Source: Bufo bufo
Taxonomy: Eukaryota; Chordata; Amphibia; Anura; Bufonidae
Direction: 5' to 3'
NCBI RefSeq assembly: GCF_905171765.1
Contig: NC_053391.1
Coordinates: 692,469,035 to 692,533,034 of the forward strand
Length of the DNA: 64,000 nucleotides
Both the position numbers and the translations under genes were made by a program. Below, piece after piece: positions 11,055-23,089 of the stretch; position 1 is the stretch's first letter; the number at the start of each line of letters is the position of its first letter. The notes under the pieces are model-generated. The model had not been told where the DNA came from and did not search any database. It saw only the letters and a list, made by a program, of their open reading frames with translations.

Positions 11055-13901
11055 GATAGTGCACCAGCACAGGATATCTGCATGTCTGCAAGTCCAGAAA
11101 TACTGCTTTGAGACACTGGGGTTAAAAAAAAAAACATTTTTTTTCATATAGTGCACATCTAGGATTAGACGTGCATAAGTGAGTGTCACTTTTTGGGCCA
11201 GAAATACAGATTTTTGCTTACTGGGGAGAAAAAAAAACATCTGTTTCATATAGTGCACATCTAGAATTTGACGTGCATAAGTGAGTGTCACATTTAGGCC
11301 AGAAATACAGCTTTTTGCTTACTGGGGTGAAAAAAACCCCATCTGTTTCATATAGTGCACATCTAGGATTAGACATGCATAAGTGAGTGTCACATTTAGG
11401 CCAGAAATACAGCTTTTTGATTACTGGGGTGAAAAAAAACCATCTGTTTCATATAGTGCACATGTGGGATTAGACGTGCATAAGTGAGTGTCACATTTAG
11501 GCCAGAAATACAGCTTTTTGCTTACTGGGGTGAAAAAACCCTCTGATATACTGCACATCTGGGATTAGACGTGGATAAGTGACTGTGAAATTTAGGCCAC
11601 AAATACGGCTTTCTCATACTGGGGCATAATGGGGAGAAAAAAAAACATCTGTTTCATATAGTGCACATCTAGGATTAGACGTGCATAAGTGACTGTCACA
11701 TTTAGGCCAGAAATACAGCTTTTTGCTTACTAGGGTGAAAAAAAAACATCTGTTTCATATAGTGCACATCTAGGATTAGACATGCATAAGTGACTGTCAC
11801 ATTTAGGCCAGAAATACAGCTTTTTGCTTACTGGGGTGAAAAAACCCTCTGATATACTGCACATCTAGGATTAGACGTGCATAAGTGAGTGTCACATTTA
11901 GGCCAGAAATTCAGCTTCTTGCTTACTGGGGTGAAAAAAAACCATCTTTTTTATATAGTGCACATCTAGGATTAGACATGCATAAGTGAGTGTCACATTT
12001 AGGCAAGAAATTCCGCTTTTTGCTTACTGGGGTGAAAAAAAATCTGTTTCATATAGTGCACATCTAGGATTAGACGTGCATAAGTGAGTGTCACATTTAG
12101 GCCAGAAATTCAGCTTTTTGCTTACTGGGGTGAAAAAAACCCCATCTGTTTCATATAGTGCACATCTAGGATTAGACGTGCATAAGTGAGTGTCACATTT
12201 AGGCCAGAAATACGGCTTTTTGGTTACTGGGGTTATAAAAACCCTCTGATATACTGCACATCTGGGATTAGACGTGCATAAATGAGTGTCACATTTAGGC
12301 CAGAAATACGGCTTTTTGCTTACTGGGGTGGGAAAAAAACATCTGTTTCATATAGTGCACATCTAGGATTAGACGTGCATAAGTGAGTGTCACATTTAGG
12401 CCAGAAATACAGCTTTTTGCTTACTGGGGAGAAAAAAAACCATATGTTTCATATAGTGCACATCTAGGATTTGACGTGCATAAGTGAGTGTCACATTTAG
12501 GCCAGAAATACAGCTTTTTGCTTACTGGGGTGAAAAAAACTCCATCTGTTTCATATAGTGCACATCTAGGATTAGACATGCATAAGTGAGTGTCACATTT
12601 AGGCCAGAAATACAGCTTTTTGCTTACTGGGGTGGGAAAAAAACATCTGTTTCATATAGTGCACATCTAGGATTAGACATGCATAAGTGAGTGTCACATT
12701 TAGGCCAAAAAAATACAGCTTTTTGCTTACTGGGGTGAAAAAACCCTCTGATATACTGCACATCTGGGATTAGACGTGCATAAGTGACTGTGAAATTTAG
12801 GCCACAAATACGTCTTTCTCATACTGGGGCATACTGGGTTGAAAAAAACCCATCTGTTTCATATAGTGCACATCTAGGATTAGACGTGCATAAGTGAGTG
12901 TCACATTTAGGCCAGAAATACAGCTTTTTGCTTACTGGGGTGAAAAAAAAACATCTGTTTCATATAGTGCACATCTAGGATTAGACCTGTATAAGTGAGT
13001 GTCACATTTAGGCCAGAAATTCAGCTTTTTGCTTACTGGGGTGAAAAAAAACATCTTTTTTATATAGTGCACATCTAGGATTAGACATGCATAAGTGAGT
13101 GTCACATTTAGACCAGAAATTCAGCTTTTTGCTTACTGGGGTGAAAAAAACCCATCTGTTTCATATAGTGCACATCTAGGATTAGACGTGCATAAGTGAG
13201 TGTCACATTTATGCCAGAAATACGGCTTTTTGGTTACTGGGGTTATAAAAACCCTCTGATATACTGCACATCTGGGATTAGACGTGCATAAATGAGTGTC
13301 ACATTTAGGCCAGAAATACGGCTTTTTGCTTACTGGGGTGGGAAAAAAACATCTGTTTCATATAGTGCACATCTAGGATTAGACGTGCATAAGTGAGTGT
13401 CACATTTAGGCCAGAAATACAGCTTTTTGCTTACTGGGGTGAAAAAAACTCCATCTGTTTCATATAGTGCACATCTAGGATTAGACATGCATAAGTGAGT
13501 GTCACATTTAGGCCAGAAATACAGCTTTTTGCTTACTGGGGTGGGAAATAAACATCTGTTTCATATAGTGCACATCTAGGATTAGACATGCATAAGTGAG
13601 TGTCACATTTAGGCCAAAAATACAGCTTTTTGCTTACTGGGGTGAAAAAACCCTCTGATATACTGCACATCTGGGATTAGACGTGCATAAGTGACTGTGA
13701 AATTTAGGCCACAAATACGTCTTTCTCATACTGGGGCATACTGGGTTGAAAAAACCCATCTGTTTCATATAGTGCACATCTAGGATTAGACGTGCATAAG
13801 TGAGTGTCACATTTAGGCCAGAAATACAGCTTTTTGCTTACTGGGGTGAAAAAAAAACATCTGTTTCATATAGTGCACATCTAGGATTAGACCTGTATAA
13901 G
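11055..13901. repeat. ~98-bp satellite, array 1 of hAT element
   Basis: About 29 tandem units of 94-105 bp. Each has 'catatagtgcacatctagga', 'ttagacgtgcataagtgagt', 'gtcacatttaggccagaaat' and 'acagctttttgcttactggg' plus a variable A-run. A variant unit with 'ccctctgatatactgcacat' and 'gtgactgtgaaatttaggcc' is interspersed at intervals, giving a higher-order pattern. The first unit (from 11055) is the most degenerate. The 60-81-codon minus-strand frames are repeat translations. Confidence 0.95.
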
Positions 13902-16203
13902 CATTTCTAAACTACTGGCCTTTGAAATGCTGTCATTCAGGCTGGTAGAGTCGGACAGCTTCAAACAGCTCATGTCGCTTGCTGTCCCACAGTACGTCGT
14001 TCCCAGCCGCCACTACTTCTCCAGGAGAGCCGTGCCCTCCCTGCACAACCAAGTATCGGATAAAATCAAGTGTGCACTGTGCAACGCCATCGGTGGCAAG
14101 GTCCACCTAACCACTGATACGTGGACCAGTTGGCACCGGTCTGCGACAGACCTTCACCACCAACTTCAGCACAGCCAGGGGTAAACGTCAGCAGGCCATT
14201 CTGAAACTGATGTGTTTGGGGGACAGGCCTCACACCGCGCAGGAGTTGTGGCGGGGTATAGAACAACAGACCGACGAGTGGCTGCTGCCAGTGGGCCTCA
14301 AGCCCGGCCTGGTGGTGCGCGATAATGGGCGAAATCTCGTTGCAGCTCTGGGACTAGCCAGTTTGACGCACATCCCTTGCCTGGCGCATGTGCTGAATTT
14401 GGTGGTGCAGAAATTCATTCACAACTACCCTGACATGTCAGAGCTGCTGCATAAAGTGCGGGCCGTCTGTGTGCGCTTCCGGCGTTCTCATCCTGCCGCC
14501 GCTCGGCTGTCTGCTCTACAGCGTAACTTCGGCCTTCCCGCTCACCGCCTCATATGCGACGTGCCCACCAGGTGGAACTCCACCTTGCACATGCTGGAGA
14601 GACTGTGCGAGCAGCAGCAGGCCATAGTGGAGTTTCAGCTGCAGCGCGCACGGGTGAGTCGCACTGTGGAAAAGCACCACTTCACCACCAAGGACTGGGC
14701 CTCCATGCGAGACCTGTGTGCCCTGTTGCGCTGTTTAGAGTACTCCACCAACATGGCCAGTGGCGATGACGCCGTTATCAGCGTTACAATACCACTTCTA
14801 TGTCTTCTTGAGAAAACACTTAGGGCGATGATGGAAGAGGATGTGGCCCAGGATGAGGAGGAGGAAGAGGGGTCATCTCTAACACTTTCAGGCCAGTCGT
14901 TTAGAAGTGGCTCAGAAAGAGCATTTTTGCAACAGCAGAGGCCAGGTACAAATTTGGCCATCCAGGGCCCACTACTGGAGGATGAGGAGGAAGAGGAGGA
15001 GGAGGATAGGGATGAAGCATGTGCACATCGGGGTGGTATCCAACACAGCTCGGACCCATCACTGGTGCGTGGCTGGGGGGATACGGAGGACGCAGACGAT
15101 ACGCCTCCCACAGAGGACAGCTTGTCCTTACCTCTGGGCAGCCTGGCACACATGCGCAAGGACAGCAGAGTTGCCCACATTTTAACGTGTGCTGACTACT
15201 AGGTGGCCACCCTGCTGGATCCCCGTTACAAAGACAATGTGCCATCCTTAATTCCCTCACTGGAGCGTGATCAGAAGATGCGCGACTACAGGCGCACGCT
15301 GGTAGACGCGCTCCTGAGAGCATTCCCGACTGACGCTAGGGGACAAGTGGAAGCACAAGGCGAAGGCAGGGGAGGAGGAAGAGGTTGCCAACGCAGCTGT
15401 GTCAGCGCCAGCACCTCAGAAGGCAGGGTTAGCATGGCCGACATGTGGAAAAGCTTTGTCACCTCGCCTCAACCACCGGCCCCAACTGCTGATATGGAGC
15501 GTGTTAGCAGGAGGCAGCATTTGAACAACATGGTAGAACAGTATCTGTGCACACGACTACACGTACTGACTGATGGTTCTGCCCCATTCAGCTTCTGGGT
15601 CTCCAAATTGTCCACATGGCCAGAGCTTGCCATGTATGCCTTGGAGGTGCTGGCCTGCCCTGCAGCTAGTGTACTCTCTGAACGTGTATTTAGCACGGCA
15701 GGAGGCGTCATTACAGACAGACGCAGCCGCCTGTCCACAGCCAACGTGAACAAGCTCACGTTCATTAAAATTAACCAGGCTTGGATCCCACAAGACTGGT
15801 CTGTACCTTGTGCAGAATAGACAGTTCTAACAGCCTCAACCATCCATCCTTGTACTCAAGTGCACTTATTCGTTTTTTTTATTTTTTATATGTCCCAATA
15901 TTTTGGGGGATACCCCTATGTAAAAATGCAAAATAACATACATCTGTGTTGGCTACCTATTCCTCCTTCGCCGCCGCTTCCACCTAGACCGCCACGTGAC
16001 CCTACACGGCCACATCCACCCATTCACCGCCTCCTCAAACTCTTCCTCCTACATCATTCCTAATTTTTATTTTTTTAAGGTCATTTATGTTTTTTTAATT
16101 CATTTCCCTATTCACATTTGTTTGCAGAGCAGTTGTCATGCCCTTAAGCACATTTTGCTGCCTTTTGCAGCCCTCTAGCTGTTTCCAGGGCTATTTTAGA
16201 GCC
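13902..16203 (+). pseudogene. hAT transposase fragment A (lacks N-terminus), inside satellite
   Basis: Begins abruptly in the satellite with 'gcatttctaaac', matching inside the longer copy at 24327, and runs past the stop (15818-15820) into 3' UTR, ending at 'agagccat' where the satellite resumes. It has 'TTDTWTS' (first catalytic D), 'RDNGRN' and 'CLAHVLNLVV' (second D region), 'DVPTRWNSTLHML', an acidic tract, and the hAT C-terminal dimerisation region 'SVLSERVFSTAGGVITDRRS'. The BED zinc finger and about 450 N-terminal codons are missing. Breaks: a deletion after TDTWTS shifting frame (stop at 14182), a TAG replacing Trp at 15200-15202, and a 24-bp deletion before 'cgcaaggacagc'. Confidence 0.92.
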
Positions 16204-18266
16204 ATCTGTTTCATATAGTGCACATCTAGGATTAGACATGCATAAGTGAGTGTCACATTTAGGCCAGAAATACAGCTTTTTGCTTACTGGGGTGGGAAAA
16301 AAACATCTGTTTCATATAGTGCACATCTAGGATTAGACATGCATAAGTGAGTGTCACATTTAGGCCAAAAATACAGCTTTTTGCTTACTGGGGTGAAAAA
16401 ACCCTCTGATATACTGCACATCTGGGATTAGACGTGCATAAGTGACTGTGAAATTTAGGCCACAAATACGTCTTTCTCATACTGGGGCATACTGGGTTGA
16501 AAAAAACCCATCTGTTTCATATAGTGCACATCTAGGATTAGACGTGCATAAGTGAGTGTCACATTTAGGCCAGAAATACAGCTTTTTGCTTACTGGGGGA
16601 AAAAAAAACATCTGTTTCATATAGTGCACATCTAGGATTAGACGTGCATAAGTGAGTGTCACATTTATGCCAGAAATACGGCTTTTTGGTTACTGGGGTT
16701 ATAAAAACCCTCTGATATACTGCACATCTGGGATTAGACGTGCATAAATGAGTGTCACATTTAGGCCAGAAATACGGCTTTTTGCTTACTGGGGTGGGAA
16801 AAAAACATCTGTTTCATATAGTGCACATCTAGGATTAGACGTGCATAAGTGAGTGTCACATTTAGGCCAGAAATACAGCTTTTTGCTTACTGGGGAGAAA
16901 AAAAAACATATGTTTCATATAGTGCACATCTAGGATTTGACGTGCATAAGTGAGTGTCACATTTAGGCCAGAAATACAGCTTTTTGCTTACTGGGGTGAA
17001 AAAAACTCCATCTGTTTCATATAGTGCACATCTAGGATTAGACATGCATAAGTGAGTGTCACATTTAGGCCAGAAATACAGCTTTTTGCTTACTGGGGTG
17101 GGAAAAAAACATCTGTTTCATATAGTGCACATCTAGGATTAGACATGCATAAGTGAGTGTCACATTTAGGCCAAAAAAATACAGCTTTTTGCTTACTGGG
17201 GTGAAAAAACCCTCTGATATACTGCACATCTGGGATTAGACGTGCATAAGTGACTGTGAAATTTAGGCCACAAATACGTCTTTCTCATACTGGGGCATAC
17301 TGGGTTGAAAAAAACCCATCTGTTTCATATAGTGCACATCTAGGATTAGACGTGCATAAGTGAGTGTCACATTTAGGCCAGAAATACAGCTTTTTGCTTA
17401 CTGGGGTGAAAAAAAACATCTTTTTTATATAGTGCACATCTAGGATTAGACATGCATAAGTGAGTGTCACATTTAGACCAGAAATTCAGCTTTTTGCTTA
17501 CTGGGGTGAAAAAAAACCATCTGTTTCATATAGTGCACATCTAGGATTAGACGTGCATAAGTGAGTGTCACATTTATGCCAGAAATACGGCTTTTTGGTT
17601 ACTGGGGTTATAAAAACCCTCTGATATCCTGCACATCTGGGATTAGACGTGCATAAATGAGTGTCACATTTAGGCCAGAAATACGGCTTTTTGCTTACTG
17701 GGGTGGGAAAAAAACATCTGTTTCATATAGTGCACATCTAGGATTAGACGTGCATAAGTGAGTGTCACATTTAGGCCAGAAATACAGCTTTTTGCTTACT
17801 GGGGTGAAAAAAACTCCATCTGTTTCATATAGTGCACATCTAGGATTAGACATGCATAAGTGAGTGTCACATTTAGGCCAGAAATACAGCTTTTTGCTTA
17901 CTGGGGTGGGAAATAAACATCTGTTTCATATAGTGCACATCTAGGATTAGACATGCATAAGTGAGTGTCACATTTAGGCCAAAAATACAGCTTTTTGCTT
18001 ACTGGGGTGAAAAAACCCTCTGATATACTGCACATCTGGGATTAGACGTGCATAAGTGACTGTGAAATTTAGGCCACAAATACGTCTTTCTCATACTGGG
18101 GCATACTGGGTTGAAAAAACCCATCTGTTTCATATAGTGCACATCTAGGATTAGACGTGCATAAGTGAGTGTCACATTTAGGCCAGAAATACAGCTTTTT
18201 GCTTACTGGGGTGAAAAAAAAACATCTGTTTCATATAGTGCACATCTAGGATTAGTCCTGTATAAG
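16204..18266. repeat. ~98-bp satellite, array 2
   Basis: About 21 units of the same satellite as at 11055. It begins inside a unit ('ctgtttcatatagtg') straight after the 3' UTR of transposase fragment A and ends inside a unit ('attagtcctgtata') at the start of fragment B. Together with the adjacent fragment it makes a 4,365-bp unit repeated in tandem. Confidence 0.95.
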
Positions 18267-20560
18267 CATTTCTAAACTACTGGCCTTTGAAATGCTGTCA
18301 TTCAGGCTGGTAGAGACGGACAGCTTCAAACAGCTCATGTCGCTTGCTGTCCCACAGTACGTCGTTCCCAGCCGCCACTACTTCTCCAGGAGAGCCGTGC
18401 CCTCCCTGCACAACCAAGTATCGGATAAAATCAAGTGTGCACTGTGCAACGCCATCGGTGGCAAGGTCCACCTAACCACTGATACGTGGACCAGTTGGCA
18501 CCGGTCTGCGACAGACCTTCACCACCAACTTCAGCACAGCCAGGGGTAAACGTCAGCAGGCCATTCTGAAACTGATGTGTTTGGGGGACAGGCCTCACAC
18601 CGCGCAGGAGTTGTGGCGGGGTATAGAACAACAGACCGACGAGTGGCTGCTGCCAGTGGGCCTCAAGCCCGGCCTGGTGGTGCGCGATAATGGGCGAAAT
18701 CTCGTTGCAGCTCTGGGACTAGCCAGTTTGACGCACATCCCTTGCCTGGCGCATGTGCTGAATTTGGTGGTGCAGAAATTCATTCACAACTACCCTGACA
18801 TGTCAGAGCTGCTGCATAAAGTGCGGGCCGTCTGTGTGCGCTTCCGGCGTTCTCATCCTGCCGCCGCTCGGCTGTCTGCTCTACAGCGTAACTTCGGCCT
18901 TCCCGCTCACCGCCTCATATGCGACGTGCCCACCAGGTGGAACTCCACCTTGCACATGCTGGAGAGACTGTGCGAGCAGCAGCAGGCCATAGTGGAGTTT
19001 CAGCTGCAGCGCGCACGGGTGAGTCGCACTGTGGAAAAGCACCACTTCACCACCAAGGACTGGGCCTCCATGCGAGACCTGTGTGCCCTGTTGCGCTGTT
19101 TAGAGTACTCCACCAACATGGCCAGTGGCGATGACGCCGTTATCAGCGTTACAATACCACTTCTATGTCTTCTTGAGAAAACACTTAGGGCGATGATGGA
19201 AGAGGATGTGGCCCAGGACGAGGAGGAGGAAGAGGGGTCATCTCTAACACTTTCAGGCCAGTCGTTTAGAAGTGGCTCAGAAAGAGCATTTTTGCAACAG
19301 CAGAGGCCAGGTACAAATTTGGCCATCCAGGGCCCACTACTGGAGGACGAGGAGGAAGAGGAGGAGGAGGATAGGGATGAAGCATGTGCACAGCGGGGTG
19401 GTATCCAACACAGCTCGGACCCATCACTGGTGCGTGGCTGGGGGGATACGGAGGACGCAGACGATACGCCTCCCACAGAGCACAGCTTGTCCTTACCTCT
19501 GGGCAGCCTGGCACACATGCGCAAGGACAGCAGAGTTGCCCACATTTTAACGTGTGCTGACTACTAGGTGGCCACCCTGCTGGATCCCCGTTACAAAGAC
19601 AATGTGCCATCCTTAATTCCCTCACTGGAGCGTGATCAGAAGATGCGCGACTACAGGCGCACGCTGGTAGACGCGCTCCTGAGAGCATTCCCGACTGACG
19701 CCAGGGGACAAGTGGAAGCACAAGGCGAAGGCAGGGGAGGAGGAAGAGGTTGCCAACGCAGCTGTGTCAGCGCCAGCACCTCAGAAGGCAGGGTTAGCAT
19801 GGCCGACATGTGGAAAAGCTTTGTCACCTCGCCTCAACCACCGGCCCCAACTGCTGATATGGAGCGTGTTAGCAGGAGGCAGCATTTGAACAACATGGTA
19901 GAACAGTATCTGTGCACACGACTACACGTACTGACTGATGGTTCTGCCCCATTCAGCTTCTGGGTCTCCAAATTGTCCACATGGCCAGAGCTTGCCATGT
20001 ATGCCTTGGAGGTGCTGGCCTGCCCTGCAGCCAGTGTACTCTCTGAACGTGTATTTAGCATGGCAGGAGGCGTCATTACAGACAGACGCAGCCGCCTGTC
20101 CACAGCCAACGTGAACAAGCTCACGTTCATTAAAATTAACCAGGCTTGGATCCCACAAGACTGGTCTGTACCTTGTGCAGAATAGACAGTTCTAACAGCC
20201 TCAACCATCCATCCTTGTACTCAAGTGCACTTATTCATTTTTCCCAATGTCCCAATATTTTGGGGGATACCCCTATGTAAAAATGCAAAATAACATACAT
20301 CTGTGTTGGCTACCTATTCCTCCTTCGCCGCCGCTTCCACCTAGACCGCCACGTGACCCTACACGGCCACATCCACCCATTCACCGCCTCCTCAAACTCT
20401 TCCTCCTACATCATTCCTAATTTTTATTTTTTTAAGGTCATTTATGTTTTTTTAATTCATTTCCCTATTCACATTTGTTTGCAGAGCAGTTGTCATGCCC
20501 TTAAGCACATTTTGCTGCCTTTTGCAGCCCTCTAGCTGTTTCCAGGGCTATTTTAGAGCC
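18267..20560 (+). pseudogene. hAT transposase fragment B, near-identical duplicate of A
   Basis: Same breakpoints, same frame-shifting deletion (stop at 18547) and same TAG (19565-19567) as fragment A, at a constant offset of 4,365 bp. I count only about ten differences from A over 2.3 kb, plus a replaced T-run in the 3' UTR. The C-terminal frame 19568-20185 reads 'SERVFSMAGG' where A has 'SERVFSTAGG'. It is a copy made by duplication of the satellite-plus-gene segment, not an independent insertion. Non-coding in effect. Confidence 0.92.
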
Positions 20561-22985
20561 ATCTGTTTCATATAGTGCACATCTAGGATTAGACATGCAT
20601 AAGTGAGTGTCACATTTAGGCCAGAAATACAGCTTTTTGCTTACTGGGGTGGGAAATAAACATCTGTTTCATATAGTGCACATCTAGGATTAGACATGCA
20701 TAAGTGAGTGTCACATTTAGGCCAAAAATACAGCTTTTTGCTTACTGGGGTGAAAAAACCCTCTGATATACTGCACATCTGGGATTAGACGTGCATAAGT
20801 GACTGTGAAATTTAGGCCACAAATACGTCTTTCTCATACTGGGGCATACTGGGTTGAAAAAAAACCATCTGTTTCATATAGTGCACATCTAGGATTAGAC
20901 GTGCATAAGTGAGTGTCACATTTAGGCCAGAAATACAGCTTTTTGCTTACTGGGGTGAAAAAAAAACATCTGTTTCATATAGTGCACATCTAGGATTAGA
21001 CGTGCATAAGTGAGTGTCACATTTATGCCAGAAATACGGCTTTTTGGTTACTGGGGTTATAAAAACCCTCTGATATACTGCACATCTGGGATTAGACGTG
21101 CATAAATGAGTGTCACATTTAGGCCAGAAATACGGCTTTTTGCTTACTGGGGTGGGAAAAAAACATCTGTTTCATATAGTGCACATCTAGGATTAGACGT
21201 GCATAAGTGAGTGTCACATTTAGGCCAGAAATACAGCTTTTTGCTTACTGGGGAGAAAAAAAAACATATGTTTCATATAGTGCACATCTAGGATTTGACG
21301 TGCATAAGTGAGTGTCACATTTAGGCCAGAAATACAGCTTTTTGCTTACTGGGGTGAAAAAAACTCCATCTGTTTCATATAGTGCACATCTAGGATTAGA
21401 CATGCATAAGTGAGTGTCACATTTAGGCCAGAAATACAGCTTTTTGCTTACTGGGGTGGGAAAAAAACATCTGTTTCATATAGTGCACATCTAGGATTAG
21501 ACATGCATAAGTAAGTGTCACATTTAGGCCAAAAAAATACAGCTTTTTGCTTACTGGGGTGAAAAAACCCTCTGATATACTGCACATCTGGGATTAGACG
21601 TGCATAAGTGACTGTGAAATTTAGGCCACAAATACGTCTTTCTCATACTGGGGCATACTGGGTTGAAAAAACCTATCTGTTTCATATAGTGCACATCTAG
21701 GATTAGACATGCATAAGTAAGTGTCACATTTAGGCCAAAAAAATACAGCTTTTTGCTTACTGGGGTGAAAAAACCCTCTGATATACTGCACATCTGGGAT
21801 TAGACGTGCATAAGTGACTGTGAAATTTAGGCCACAAATACGTCTTTCTCATACTGGGGCATACTGGGTTGAAAAAACCTATCTGTTTCATATAGTGCAC
21901 ATCTAGGATTAGACATGCATAAGTGAGTGTCACATTTAGGCCAGAAATACAGCTTTTTGCTTACTGGGGTGAAAAAAAAACATCTGTTTCATATAGTGCA
22001 CATTTGGGATTAGACATGCATAAATTAGTGTCACATTTAGGCCAGAAATACAGCTTTTTGCTTACTGGGTCGAAAAAAACCCCATCTGTTTCATATAGTG
22101 CACATTTGGGATTAGACGTGCATAAGTTAGTGTCACATTTAGGCCAGAAATACAGCTTTTTGCTTACTGGGGTGAAAAAACCCTCTGATATACTGCACAT
22201 CTGGGATTAGACGTGCATAAGTGACTGTGAAATTTAGGCCACAAATACGGCTTTCTCATACTGGGGCATACTGGGGAGAAAAAAAACCCATCTGTTTAAT
22301 ATAGTGCACATCTAGGATTTGACGTGCATAAATGAGTGTCACATTTAGGCCAGAAATACAGCTTTTTGCTTACTAGGGTGAAAAAAACCCATCTGTTTCA
22401 TATAGTGCACATCTAGGATTAGACGTGCATAAGTTAGTGTCACATTTAGGCCAGAAATACAGCTTTTTGCTTACTGGGGTGAAAAAACCCTCTGATATAC
22501 TGCACATCAGGGATTAGACGTGCATAAGTGAGTGTCACATTTAGGCCAGAAATTCAGCTTTTTGCTTACTGGGGTGAAAAAAACCATCTGTTTCATATAG
22601 TGCACATCTAGGATTAGACGCGCATAAGTGAGTGTCACATTTAGGCCATAAATACGGCTTTTTGGTTACTGGGGTGAAAAACCCTCTGATATTCTGCACA
22701 TCTGGAATTAGACATGCATAAGTGAGTGTCACATTTAGGCCAGAAATACGGCTTTTTGCTTACTGGGGTGAAAAAACCTCTGATATACTGAACATCTGGG
22801 ATTAGACGTGCATAAGTGAGTGTCACATTTAGGCCAGAAATACGGCTTTTTGGTTACTGGGGTTATAAAAACCCTCTTATACACTGCACATCTGGGATTA
22901 GACGTGCATAAGTGAGTGTCACATTTAGGCCAGAAATACGGCTTTTTGCTTACTAGGTTTAAAAAACCCTCTGATATAGAGTTTA
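20561..22985. repeat. ~98-bp satellite, array 3
   Basis: About 25 units. The part to about 21,550 closely follows arrays 1 and 2. From about 21,550 there is a local duplication of a ~195-bp pair of units, and towards 22,985 the units become shorter and more diverged ('aaaaaccctctgatatact' type), as expected at the old edge of an array. It ends in 'gtttaaaaaaaaataatt', unique sequence leading into the transposase gene. Confidence 0.93.
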
Positions 22986-23089
22986 AAAAAAAATAATTGA
23001 GTGCAATACCCTACATCAGGGTTTTTATTGGTGATTAATTATTTTTAACAGACTTAACCATTTTTTACTTTGCTTGGTGAATGCTAACT

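Noticed and set aside
14635..15323. Minus-strand Ser-rich frames of 181 and 140 codons (repeated at 19000-19721 and 25265-25803)
   Set aside because: Antisense shadows of the transposase acidic tract: GAG/GAT codons read as Ser/Leu/Pro-rich.
13902..20560. Reading fragments A and B as two independent hAT insertions
   Set aside because: Neither has TIRs or target duplications; both begin and end at the same internal points and share private mutations, so they are duplications inside one element.
11055..22985. Regular ~98-bp repeats suggesting a CRISPR-like or spacer array
   Set aside because: Whole units are repeated with scattered substitutions; there are no constant repeats separating unique spacers, and the context is a eukaryotic hAT element. 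It is a satellite.
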